Positions 7,293 through 15,406 of a stretch of DNA of 34,313 nt are shown piece after piece; the first letter of the stretch is position 1, and every line of letters starts with the position of its first letter. Location: contig CAYNRX010000024.1 of NCBI GenBank assembly GCA_964399965.1, positions 1 through 34,313 on the forward strand, given 5' to 3'. Both the position numbers and the translations under genes were made by a program. This DNA comes from UBA1381 sp964399965. Lineage in GTDB: Bacteria; Bacillota; Clostridia; UBA1381. The notes beneath the pieces were generated by a model that was not told where the DNA came from, made no database searches, and was given only the letters and a program-made list of their open reading frames with translations.

Positions 7293-8582
7293 ATGAGAGA
7301 TACAGTAGAATTAAAAAATGCATTAAAAAACGGCAAATATGCCGACAAATTATCATACATATACGTGTGCCCGGAGGAGGAAACAAAACCCTATGCTGAC
7401 CGTTATCTGGAGGTCATTGAGGGATATGAAAAGGTATTTGGACCGGCGGAGGAAACGGCTCTTTTCTCGGCTCCCGGAAGGACGGAGATAGGCGGCAACC
7501 ACACTGATCATCAGCACGGCTGCGTGCTGGCAGGAAGCGTAAATACCGATGTTATAGCGGCCGCTTCGCTGAACGGGACGAACGTTGTACGCATACAGTC
7601 CAAGGGGTACAAGATGGACGAGATAGACCTTGACGATCTGGAAGTACATCCAGAGCAGTTCGATAAGGCGATAGCTCTTATACGCGGTATGATAAAGAAG
7701 TTTGTTGATTTGGGATATCCGGTAAAGGGCTTTAACGCTTATACCATGTCCAACGTCCCCAAAGGCTCCGGGATGTCTTCCTCGGCGGCGTTCGAGGTGC
7801 TTGTTGGTGCGATGTTGAACGGGTTGTTTGCCGATAATAAGGTCGATGCGGTCAAGATAGCACAGTTTGGGCAGTATGCGGAAAATGTCTATTTTAATAA
7901 GCCGAGCGGTTTGATGGATCAGATGGCGTCTTCGGTCGGTTCCATTGTGGCGATAGATTTTGCCGACAATGATGCTCCTGTTGTGGAGAAGATAGAGTTT
8001 GATTTCCCCAAGGCCGGCCATGCGTTGTGCATAATAGATTCGGGCGCGGATCATGCGGATCTGACTCCGGAATATGCGGCCGTACCGGCGGAAATGAAAG
8101 CAGTGGCAAGATTTTTCGGTAAAGAATATCTGAGAGAAATATCAAAAGAGGAATTTTTTGCAGCGATACCGGAGCTTAGGAAGGCTGTTAAGAACGACAG
8201 GGCGGTTCTGCGGGCGATACATTTCTTCAATGACAACGAAAACGCCCAAAAACTTGCAAGTTTGCTGAAGGAAAATGATTTTGACAGTTTCTTGAAATTG
8301 ATAAGGCGTTCAGGGCAGTCATCGTTTATGTATTTGCAAAATGTATTTGCCGCCAGCCTGCCTTTTGAGCAGTCGGTATCTCTGACGCTCGCGCTCTGTG
8401 ATGAGTTTCTTGGTGATAGGGGAGCCTTCCGCGTGCATGGCGGCGGCTTTGCGGGGACAGTGCAGGCGTTTGTACCGCTTGATATGCTTGATGAGTTCAA
8501 GTCAAAAATGGAAATGGTACTTGGAAAGGGAAGCTGCATGGTGCTGGCAATAAGGCCGGTAGGTGGAACGGAGCTTTGCTGA
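7293..8582 (+). CDS. galK: Galactokinase (GHMP kinase)
   Basis: The 429-residue product has the three GHMP kinase motifs. The galactokinase signature APGRTEIGGNHTDHQHG lies near 60-76, the ATP-binding VPKGSGMSSSAAFE near 155-168, and GGGFAGTVQAFVP near the C terminus. The catalytic aspartate candidate is D209 in PSGLMDQ. It would phosphorylate galactose to galactose-1-phosphate in the Leloir pathway. No galT or galE is adjacent. The N terminus is longer than in the E. coli enzyme, as in other Clostridia. The start has a modest AAAAAGG site. The next gene, for a microcompartment shell protein, starts 31 nt downstream and probably shares the transcript. Confidence 0.93.
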   Translation: MRDTVELKNALKNGKYADKLSYIYVCPEEETKPYADRYLEVIEGYEKVFGPAEETALFSAPGRTEIGGNHTDHQHGCVLAGSVNTDVIAAASLNGTNVVRIQSKGYKMDEIDLDDLEVHPEQFDKAIALIRGMIKKFVDLGYPVKGFNAYTMSNVPKGSGMSSSAAFEVLVGAMLNGLFADNKVDAVKIAQFGQYAENVYFNKPSGLMDQMASSVGSIVAIDFADNDAPVVEKIEFDFPKAGHALCIIDSGADHADLTPEYAAVPAEMKAVARFFGKEYLREISKEEFFAAIPELRKAVKNDRAVLRAIHFFNDNENAQKLASLLKENDFDSFLKLIRRSGQSSFMYLQNVFAASLPFEQSVSLTLALCDEFLGDRGAFRVHGGGFAGTVQAFVPLDMLDEFKSKMEMVLGKGSCMVLAIRPVGGTELC

Positions 8583-8613
8583 GGATACCATGGAGGGAAG
8601 GAAGTGAGATAGT

Positions 8614-9312
8614 ATGGCGGGCGGAGGCGTGCAGCTTGTGGGAACAGCACCTTGTGATACGATAGGGCTGTTTATAGCAAATCTTGATGAGGAGCTGCGC
8701 CGATCGATGAAAATAGATGACAAATATCGTGCCGTTGGACTTATAGGCTCCCGGACGGGTGCAGGGGCGCAGATCAAAGCGGTGGACGATGCTATAAAGG
8801 CTGCTTCTGCGGACGTCATTTCTATAGAGCTTCCGCGTGATACTAAGGGCTGGGGCGGCCACGGCAACTTTATTGTCCTCGGCGGAGAGAATGCGGCCGA
8901 CGTAAAAAAGGCGGTGGAGCTGTCGTTGGAGAATATACGGCATACGGTGGGTGAGATATACATAAGCGAGGCCGGACATATGGAATGCCATTTTAGCGCG
9001 CGCAGCGATGCGGCGGTCAATAAGGCATTTGGGATACCGAACGGCCGTCCGTTCGGCTTTGTCTGCGTTTCGCCGGCCCCGATAGGCCTGGCTGCATCCG
9101 ATGCGGCTGCCAAGTCCGGCAGCATAGAGATAGTACGTCTGCTGCGCCCGAGCGAAGGGACGAGTCATTCCAATGAAGTGATCATGGTTTTCACGGGCGA
9201 GGTGTCTGCGGTGGAGAGCGCGGTCATAAATGGCAAGCGTACCGGGCTTGAGCTTTTAGAGGCGATGGGATCGGAGGCAATACCGTCAGGTGAACCGTAT
9301 ATCAAGGTGTAA
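8614..9312 (+). CDS. PduB/EtuB-like tandem BMC-domain shell protein
   Basis: The 232-residue product has two bacterial microcompartment (BMC) domains. Typical PduB-like motifs are GLFIANLDEELRRSM, YRAVGLIGSRTGAGAQIKA, ISIELPRDTKGWGGHGN and a second-domain GTSHSNEVIMVFTG. Such proteins form trimeric pseudohexamers in the protein shell around metabolic organelles (propanediol, ethanolamine or ethanol use). PduB has a similar length apart from an N-terminal extension. No other shell protein, vertex protein or encapsulated enzyme is in the window, so this copy is an orphan following galactokinase. It could have a role outside a standard compartment or complement shell genes elsewhere. The ribosome region is GGAAGTGAG. 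The domain call is strong and the role unknown. Confidence 0.9.
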   Translation: MAGGGVQLVGTAPCDTIGLFIANLDEELRRSMKIDDKYRAVGLIGSRTGAGAQIKAVDDAIKAASADVISIELPRDTKGWGGHGNFIVLGGENAADVKKAVELSLENIRHTVGEIYISEAGHMECHFSARSDAAVNKAFGIPNGRPFGFVCVSPAPIGLAASDAAAKSGSIEIVRLLRPSEGTSHSNEVIMVFTGEVSAVESAVINGKRTGLELLEAMGSEAIPSGEPYIKV

Positions 9313-9346
9313 AGCTTGAAGTGTAAAATTAGTTACAACAAATAAG

Positions 9347-9392
9347 AACCCTCAAGGCGATCGGCCCTGCCGTGCTTGCCTTGAGGGTTTTT
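9347..9392. terminator. Bidirectional terminator between the BMC gene and argH
   Basis: A 12-bp stem AACCCTCAAGGC / GCCTTGAGGGTT with a 19-nt loop is followed by T residues on the plus strand and by an A/T-rich end on the other. It serves the convergent ends of the shell gene and argH. Confidence 0.85.
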
Positions 9393-9405
9393 GTATTAAA
9401 TGGCG

Positions 9406-10785
9406 TTACATTCCCAAAAATTCCTTGGCGGCTTTAATAGCCTTTTCAACGGTTTCTTTCGCCGGGCCGCCGATGATATTTCTGTCATTTACGCAGGTGT
9501 CCATGCTTATTGCCCGGTAAATATCCTCATCGATCGCCGGGGAAAAGGTCTTAAATTCCTCCATTGAAAGGTCGTCAAGAGCTTTATTGTGCTCTATTGC
9601 ATAAAATACCATCTGTCCTACGACCGAATGCGCCTCGCGGAAGGCAAGCCCTTTTTTTACCAGATAGTCCGCGACGTCAGTAGCGTTGGTGAAGCCGCCT
9701 TTTGCGCCCTTGAGCATATTATCCTTGTTGATTTTCATAGTGGATATCATGCTGCAAAATACCGGCAAACAGAGCTTGACGGTGTCTATAGCGTCAAATA
9801 CCGGCTCTTTATCTTCCTGCATATCCTTGTTATAGGCCAGAGGAAGCCCTTTCATAACGGCCAGAAGCCCCATTAGGTCGCCGTAAACCCTCCCTGTTTT
9901 GCCGCGGATAAGCTCGGCGACGTCGGGATTTTTTTTCTGCGGCATTATTGAGCTGCCGGTCGAATATGCATCGTCCATCTCTACAAAGGAAAATTCATGG
10001 CTCGACCAGAGGATAAGCTCCTCACAGAAACGGCTTAAATGCATCATCAGTATCGACATGCAGGAGCAAAATTCTATTGCAAAATCGCGGTCGGAAACGC
10101 CGTCAAGCGAATTTGCCGATACGGCGTCAAAGCCCAGATCCTCAGCTACGCTCTGCCTGTCTAACGGATACGTTGTTGCCGCTAAAGCGCCGGAACCCAG
10201 CACCAGCACGTTCATGCGTCCACGGCAATCGTAGAGCCGCAGCAGATCGCGCTTGAACATTTCAAAATAGGCCATGAAATGGTGAGCCAGCGTTACCGGC
10301 TGCGCTTTTTGTAAATGCGTATAACCGGGGAGTATGGTTTCGGTATGCTGCTCGGCCAGAGTCACCAGCGTTTTCAGCGTATCAAGAAGCATAGCGGCGA
10401 TATCCTCTGATTCGTCCATCATATACATGCGCAGATCCAGAGCCACCTGATCGTTGCGGCTGCGGCCGGTATGCAATCGTTTGCCGGCTTCACCTATGCG
10501 TTCGGTGAGTATTTTTTCGATATTCATGTGGATATCTTCGGCATCTATTTCAAATTCGATTTTTCCGGCCTCGATGTCTTCGAGTATTTCCGAAAGTCCT
10601 TTTACTATTTTCTGCGCGTCCTCCTGCGGGATTATACCCTGGCGTCCGAGCATGGAGGCGTGAGCGATGCTGCCGCGGATATCCTGACGATACATACGCT
10701 TATCAAAGCGGATAGAGGAATTGAAGTCGTCCACCTTTTGGTCGGTCTCTTTCTGGAATCTTCCGCCCCATAATTTATCAGCCAT
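9406..10785 (-). CDS. argH: Argininosuccinate lyase
   Basis: The 459-residue enzyme splits argininosuccinate to arginine and fumarate, the last step of arginine synthesis. It starts MADKLWGGRFQKETDQKVDD, a typical ArgH start. It carries the TGRSRNDQVA substrate motif near 107-115, H157 in the GYTHLQKAQP helix, and the fumarase-superfamily loop TGSSIMPQKKNPD near 277-288 with the catalytic serine. Length is standard. AGGAAA precedes the ATG. It lies 73 nt downstream of argG and is probably transcribed with it. Confidence 0.98.
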   Translation of the reverse strand: MADKLWGGRFQKETDQKVDDFNSSIRFDKRMYRQDIRGSIAHASMLGRQGIIPQEDAQKIVKGLSEILEDIEAGKIEFEIDAEDIHMNIEKILTERIGEAGKRLHTGRSRNDQVALDLRMYMMDESEDIAAMLLDTLKTLVTLAEQHTETILPGYTHLQKAQPVTLAHHFMAYFEMFKRDLLRLYDCRGRMNVLVLGSGALAATTYPLDRQSVAEDLGFDAVSANSLDGVSDRDFAIEFCSCMSILMMHLSRFCEELILWSSHEFSFVEMDDAYSTGSSIMPQKKNPDVAELIRGKTGRVYGDLMGLLAVMKGLPLAYNKDMQEDKEPVFDAIDTVKLCLPVFCSMISTMKINKDNMLKGAKGGFTNATDVADYLVKKGLAFREAHSVVGQMVFYAIEHNKALDDLSMEEFKTFSPAIDEDIYRAISMDTCVNDRNIIGGPAKETVEKAIKAAKEFLGM

Positions 10786-10821
10786 ATGAATTTTCCTTTC
10801 CTTATAGTTTTCCTTATGATT

Positions 10822-10845
10822 AAAGGGCGGGATAGGCCGCCCTTT
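10822..10845 (-). other. Hairpin between argG and argH
   Basis: AAAGGGCGG and CCGCCCTTT form a 9-bp perfect stem with a 6-nt loop. On the argG-argH strand it is followed by AATCATAAGG rather than T residues, so it more likely affects mRNA stability or partial read-through than full termination. Confidence 0.5.
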
Positions 10846-10858
10846 AAAATAAACCGGT

Positions 10859-12085
10859 TTATTTTATCTCTTCTATACCGTTGGCTCTGTTCATCATAGC
10901 GCGAACCTTGAGCGGCAGACCGAAGAGGTTTATAAAGCCTTCCGAATCCTTGTGGCTGTAAAGCTCATGGCTGTCACCGAAGCTTGCTATATCCTCGTTG
11001 TAGAGTGAATACGGCGATTTTGCGCCCGCCGGTGTAACGCTGCCCTTGTAGAGCTTCAGACGAACCTCGCCGGTGACGGTCTCTTCCATGGAATCTACCA
11101 TAGCCGAGAGAGCTTTCCTGAGCGGAGTATACCATTTGCCATCATATACCAGCTCGCTGAACTTTATCGCTGCCTGACGCTTGAAGCTCTGGGTGTCGCG
11201 GTCCAGGCAGAGATACTCAAGCTCCTGAATAGCTGCATAGAGGATAGTGCCGCCCGGGGTTTCGTATACGCCGCGTGATTTCATTCCTACCAAACGATCC
11301 TCAACGATATCGGCGATGCCAATACCGTTGGCTCCGCCCAACTCGTTGAGCTTTTCTACAAGCGGACGCGGCTCCATTTTTTCGCCGTTAAGGGAAATAG
11401 GCTCGCCCTTTTCAAAGCCTATTGTTATATATGTCGGCTCATCGGGAGCTTTTTCCGGGGATACGGACAGCTTTAAGAGGCTGTCAAGCTGCGGCTCGTT
11501 GGCCGGATCCTCCAGATCCATACCCTCGTGGCTGATGTGCCAGATGTTTCTATCGCGTGAGTAGAGATCTTTTTTGGTAACGGGCACTTCTATGTTATGT
11601 GCCTGTGCATAGTCTACAGCATCCTCTCTGGACTTTATGTCCCAGATCCTCCAGGGCGCGATTATTTTTAGCTCCGGAGCCAAAGCCTTTATCGTCAGCT
11701 CAAAACGTACCTGGTCGTTGCCCTTGCCGGTAGCGCCGTGGCAGATCGCAACTGCGCCCTCTTTTTTGGCTATTTCCACCAGTCTCTTGGCGATTATCGG
11801 ACGCGCGTGTGAGGTGCCCAGAAGATATTTGCCCTCGTATACTGCGCCTGCTTTTAGAGTGGGGAAGATGAAATCCTTCACGTACTCGTCGCGCAGATCC
11901 TCTATATACAGCTTGGAAGCACCGGCTTTTTTTGCGCGCTCCTCAAGTCCTTCCGTTTCCTTGCCCTGTCCGACGTCTCCGCATACGGCGATAACATCGT
12001 AGTCGTAATTTTCTTTCAGCCAGGAAATAATAATGGAAGTATCTAGGCCGCCGGAATATGCCAATATAACTTTTTCTTTATCCAT
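10859..12085 (-). CDS. argG: Argininosuccinate synthase
   Basis: The 408-residue enzyme joins citrulline and aspartate using ATP. The N-terminal ATP-pyrophosphatase loop AYSGGLDTSIIISWL lies near residues 9-23. Further conserved stretches are GKGNDQVRFE, YSRDRNIWHISHEG and GIGIADIVEDRLVGMKSRGVYETPGG (given here only in part as family markers). Length matches the family. It is the first gene of argG-argH, with a well-formed promoter at 12158-12186 and AAGGAGG before the ATG. The roughly 70-nt leader holds a short imperfect repeat of AGCTGC but no arginine operator I can identify. Confidence 0.98.
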   Translation of the reverse strand: MDKEKVILAYSGGLDTSIIISWLKENYDYDVIAVCGDVGQGKETEGLEERAKKAGASKLYIEDLRDEYVKDFIFPTLKAGAVYEGKYLLGTSHARPIIAKRLVEIAKKEGAVAICHGATGKGNDQVRFELTIKALAPELKIIAPWRIWDIKSREDAVDYAQAHNIEVPVTKKDLYSRDRNIWHISHEGMDLEDPANEPQLDSLLKLSVSPEKAPDEPTYITIGFEKGEPISLNGEKMEPRPLVEKLNELGGANGIGIADIVEDRLVGMKSRGVYETPGGTILYAAIQELEYLCLDRDTQSFKRQAAIKFSELVYDGKWYTPLRKALSAMVDSMEETVTGEVRLKLYKGSVTPAGAKSPYSLYNEDIASFGDSHELYSHKDSEGFINLFGLPLKVRAMMNRANGIEEIK

Positions 12086-12157
12086 CTTGATTTTCCTCCT
12101 TAAATGGTGTACAATATAATAGCTGCAAAAGCTGCGGCTATCATTACATCATTGACT

Positions 12158-12186
12158 ATTATATACCAAAAACACCTGAGTTGCAA
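12158..12186 (-). promoter_or_regulatory. Promoter of argG-argH
   Basis: On the minus strand TTGCAA (12186-12181), 17 bp, and perfect TATAAT (12163-12158). It lies in the divergent gap with ruvC. Confidence 0.8.
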
Positions 12187-12224
12187 GAGTTTTTGAAAAA
12201 AATTTAGAAAAAAAGGAAGAAGAC

Positions 12225-12707
12225 ATGGTTATTTTAGGGATAGATCCCGGCTATGCGATTGTGGGAATAGGTGTTATTGAATATACACTCGACCGCTTTC
12301 GCACTCTTTACTATGGAGCAATAACGACAAAAGCGGGACAAGAAACGCCGGTGAGGCTGCAAGAGATATACCGCGATGCCCAGCGGGTGATAGACAAATT
12401 CCACCCGGATGTGGCAGCTGTGGAAAAACTGTACTTTAACTCAAACCAGAAAACGGCGATAGATGTGGCGCAGGCGCGCGGCGCCCTGATAACGGCAGTT
12501 ATGAACAAGGGCGTACCGGTAAAGGAATATACTCCGTTGCAGGTCAAGCAGGCGGTCACCGGTTATGGGAGAGCTGATAAAACGCAGATACAGGCGATGG
12601 TAAAGATGCTCCTAAAGCTCAATGTGATACCAAAACCCGACGATGCGGCCGATGCATTGGCGATAGCTATTTGTCAAGCGCATTCAGGATCGAATATTTA
12701 TTGTTGA
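12225..12707 (+). CDS. ruvC: Holliday junction resolvase RuvC
   Basis: The 160-residue nuclease cuts four-way DNA junctions during recombination repair. Metal-binding acidic residues are visible: D7 in ILGIDPGYAIVG, E67 in AAVEKLYF, and D140/D143 in KPDDAADALAIAI. Length is normal. The ruvA and ruvB helicase genes, often next to ruvC, are not here; instead a separate promoter and coaX follow. AAGGAAGAAGAC precedes the ATG. Confidence 0.96.
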   Translation: MVILGIDPGYAIVGIGVIEYTLDRFRTLYYGAITTKAGQETPVRLQEIYRDAQRVIDKFHPDVAAVEKLYFNSNQKTAIDVAQARGALITAVMNKGVPVKEYTPLQVKQAVTGYGRADKTQIQAMVKMLLKLNVIPKPDDAADALAIAICQAHSGSNIYC

Positions 12708-12732
12708 AAAACGACGAGATATGTGGTATAAT
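12704..12732 (+). promoter_or_regulatory. Promoter of the coaX-recQ run
   Basis: TTGAAA (12704-12709), 17 bp, and perfect TATAAT (12727-12732). The -35 overlaps the ruvC stop. Downstream genes to about 22513 are closely spaced and could all be read from here. Confidence 0.8.
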
Positions 12733-12783
12733 CAGTGCGGAGCGTTAGGCTCGCTCAAAATTTCATTGACTGGAGAAAAGGAT

Positions 12784-13551
12784 ATGCTTTTGACGATAGA
12801 CGTCGGGAACTCATATATAACTATGGGCGGCTGGTCGGGTGACAAGCTCTCATTCGTAGCTGAGCTCATAACCTCTCACGAAAAGTCGTGCGATCAGTAT
12901 GCTGTTGAGTTTAACAATGTGACTATGCTTTACGGAGCAGATATAAAAAAAGCGGACGGAGCGGTTATAAGCTCTGTGGTGCCGGAGCTGACTCCGGTAA
13001 TAAAAGGAGCAGTGTCAAAACTTTTGAACAGGCGGCCGCTGGTAGTGGGACCGGGTGTGAAAACGGGGATCCACATCGCGATAGACAACCCGGCTCAGCT
13101 GGGGGCGGATCTTGCCGCTTGTGCCGTGGCAGCAGTGGCAGCGGGAAAGCTCCCGTGCATAATATACGATCTGGGCACAACGAGCACTCTGAGCGTGATA
13201 GACAGTGAAGGGCGATATCTGGGAGCGGTGATCGCGGCCGGCGTTGGCACAACGCTGGAGATGTTTACAAGTCATACCGCATTGCTTCCGCATGTAAGTA
13301 TTGAAGCGCCGAGAACTGTTATCGGCCGCAATTCCGCGCATTCGGTGCAGTCGGGACTTGTTTACGGCACGGCCGCTATGCTTGATGGCTTGGCCGAGAG
13401 GATAGAAGAGGAGATAGGCCAGACGGCGCATATTATTGCTACCGGCGGCCGGGCTGCACAGATAGCGCCTTACTGCCGCCGGAAACCGGAGATCTGCGAA
13501 CATCTTCTCCTGGAGGGATTGAAGCTGATATATGAGAGGAACCGCAGATGA
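12784..13551 (+). CDS. coaX: Type III pantothenate kinase (divergent CoaX)
   Basis: From the ATG at 12784 (GGAGAAAAGGAT upstream) the product is 255 residues, the usual CoaX length; an upstream in-frame ATG at 12721 falls inside the promoter -10 region and is rejected. It would phosphorylate pantothenate, the first step to coenzyme A. The phosphate loop TIDVGNSYITMG is at residues 4-15. The catalytic aspartate is D109, but the usual GADR reads GADL. The DxGT strand (IYDLGTTSTLSVID) and the TALLPHV and IATGGRAAQI motifs are present. The second-motif PG reads AG. These changes suggest a divergent or altered enzyme. The stop overlaps the recQ start (ATGA). Confidence 0.85.
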   Translation: MLLTIDVGNSYITMGGWSGDKLSFVAELITSHEKSCDQYAVEFNNVTMLYGADIKKADGAVISSVVPELTPVIKGAVSKLLNRRPLVVGPGVKTGIHIAIDNPAQLGADLAACAVAAVAAGKLPCIIYDLGTTSTLSVIDSEGRYLGAVIAAGVGTTLEMFTSHTALLPHVSIEAPRTVIGRNSAHSVQSGLVYGTAAMLDGLAERIEEEIGQTAHIIATGGRAAQIAPYCRRKPEICEHLLLEGLKLIYERNRR

Positions 13552-15368
13552 AGTACGAGATCTTGAAGCGGTACTTCGGCTATGACAGCTTCCGTGAGGG
13601 ACAGGAGAAATTGGTGAACAGCATCCTTGACGGCCGTGATACGCTGGGGATAATGCCAACGGGAGCCGGCAAATCGCTGTGTTTTCAGGTGCCGGCTCTG
13701 TGTATGCAGGGGATAACGTTAGTGATATCGCCGCTGATATCCTTGATGAAGGATCAGGTTTCCTCGCTCGTACAGGCCGGAGTGAGGGCGGCATATCTGA
13801 ACAGCTCCCTTACCTGGGGACAGTACCTAAAAGCGCTGCGTAATGCGGAACAAGGAGTTTATAAAATAATCTATGTTGCTCCGGAAAGGCTGGAGACAAA
13901 GGAGTTTTTATCCTTTGCCAAAAGAGCTGATATCCCCATGGTAACTGTGGACGAGGCGCATTGCGTATCTCAATGGGGGCACGATTTCCGCCCGGGATAT
14001 CTGAAAATACGGGAATTTATCGATGAGCTGCCCAAACGTCCGGTGATAAGTGCGTTTACAGCAACGGCTACCGGCGAGGTGCGCAGCGATATAGTGAATA
14101 TACTGCGCCTTAAGGAGCCAACGGTCGTGATAACTGGCTTTGACAGAAAAAACCTCTTTTTCGGAGTGGAAAGGCCGAAAAACAAAAATGCGGAGCTGGT
14201 GCGGCTTGTAGAGGAAAGGCGCGATAAAAGCGGTATCGTCTATTGCGCTACACGGAAGAATGTGGAATCGGTATACGAGCTGCTTTTGGATAAAGGATTT
14301 GCGGCTGCCAAATACCACGCAGGCATGGCGGACGGTGAACGGTCGGCATCGCAGGAGGATTTTCTGTTTGACCGCAGCCGGGTAATGGTGGCAACAAATG
14401 CATTCGGCATGGGGATAGATAAGTCAAACGTATCCTATGTGATACATTATAACATGCCGAAAAATCTGGAGAACTATTACCAGGAAGCCGGCCGCGCCGG
14501 ACGCGATGGCTCAGCCGCTGAATGTATACTGCTGTATTCGCGTTCTGATATTATGCTAAATAAATTTTTGATAGAAAACTCCGGCAATGATTCAGAAGAC
14601 GCGGCGGTCCAGGCGGCGGTCAAAAAGCAGGATATGAAGAGGCTTTATAAAATGCAGGATTACTGTGAAACGACAGGCTGCCTGCGGCGGTTTATACTGG
14701 GATATTTCGGTGAGAGGACAGGCAAAGACTGCGGGAATTGTTCAAATTGCAAAAAGACATTTAAAGAGATAGATATAACAGAATATGCTTTAAAGATCCT
14801 ATCCTGCATAAAAGAGACGGGGCAGAGATTCGGAGCGAAGACCATCTGCGATATTTTAAAGGGAAATAGCAAGAATAAGAACATAGAAAAATATGATTTG
14901 CAGGGATTGCGTACGTATTCGTCCTTAGGGGAGCTTAGCGAACGAAAAATACGGGAAATAATGACATTGCTGGAAAACAGCGGCTGCATAGGACGCCGGG
15001 GTGACGAGTACCCGACATTAGCAGTGACTAAAGACGGCGAGCGTCTGTTCTATGAAAACAGGCATATAAAAATGAAGGTGGATGCGGATGCGGAAGGCGG
15101 CAAGCGTCAGAAGAGGAGTGTTGTTCCGGATGCGGCAGAAGATGCGGCATTGTTTGAGCTTTTAAGGAAAAAGCGGGCAGAGCTGGCCGCAAAGCAAGGC
15201 GTCCCGGCCTTTGTGATATTTTCGGACGCTACTCTAAGGCAGATGTGCGCCGCTATGCCATCAACGAAATACGAGCTTATGGGTGTTTCCGGCGTAGGAT
15301 ATGTAAAGATGGAAAAATACGGCAGAGAATTTCTGCGGATCATAAGGGAATATAAGAAAAATAATTGA
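13548..15368 (+). CDS. recQ: ATP-dependent DNA helicase RecQ
   Basis: The 606-residue superfamily 2 helicase has Walker A MPTGAGKSLCFQVPAL near 36-50, motif II DEAHCVSQWGHDFRP, motif VI YYQEAGRAGRDG, and a zinc-binding site of four cysteines (CLRRF then CGNCSNC). A winged-helix RQC region and a C-terminal HRDC domain (about 520-603) follow. It unwinds DNA during repair and stalled-fork processing. The start overlaps the coaX stop by 4 nt, so translation is probably coupled. Pairing with ruvC nearby fits a recombination theme but the intervening coaX is metabolic. Confidence 0.97.
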   Translation: MKYEILKRYFGYDSFREGQEKLVNSILDGRDTLGIMPTGAGKSLCFQVPALCMQGITLVISPLISLMKDQVSSLVQAGVRAAYLNSSLTWGQYLKALRNAEQGVYKIIYVAPERLETKEFLSFAKRADIPMVTVDEAHCVSQWGHDFRPGYLKIREFIDELPKRPVISAFTATATGEVRSDIVNILRLKEPTVVITGFDRKNLFFGVERPKNKNAELVRLVEERRDKSGIVYCATRKNVESVYELLLDKGFAAAKYHAGMADGERSASQEDFLFDRSRVMVATNAFGMGIDKSNVSYVIHYNMPKNLENYYQEAGRAGRDGSAAECILLYSRSDIMLNKFLIENSGNDSEDAAVQAAVKKQDMKRLYKMQDYCETTGCLRRFILGYFGERTGKDCGNCSNCKKTFKEIDITEYALKILSCIKETGQRFGAKTICDILKGNSKNKNIEKYDLQGLRTYSSLGELSERKIREIMTLLENSGCIGRRGDEYPTLAVTKDGERLFYENRHIKMKVDADAEGGKRQKRSVVPDAAEDAALFELLRKKRAELAAKQGVPAFVIFSDATLRQMCAAMPSTKYELMGVSGVGYVKMEKYGREFLRIIREYKKNN

Positions 15369-15406
15369 TAGATAGATATGTTACAGTAGAGCAGGAGGAA
15401 ATATTA

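Noticed and set aside
12120..12150. AGCTGC repeats in the argG leader as an arginine operator or T-box
   Set aside because: No match to an ARG box that I can recognise and the leader is too short for a T-box.
12721..12783. Upstream in-frame ATG for coaX
   Set aside because: It lies at the promoter -10 element; the ATG at 12784 has a good ribosome site and gives the normal family length.
15365..15406. Upstream start for the NAGPA/SLH protein
   Set aside because: It would place 14 polar residues before the signal peptide; the TTG at 15407 is well positioned behind GGAGG.
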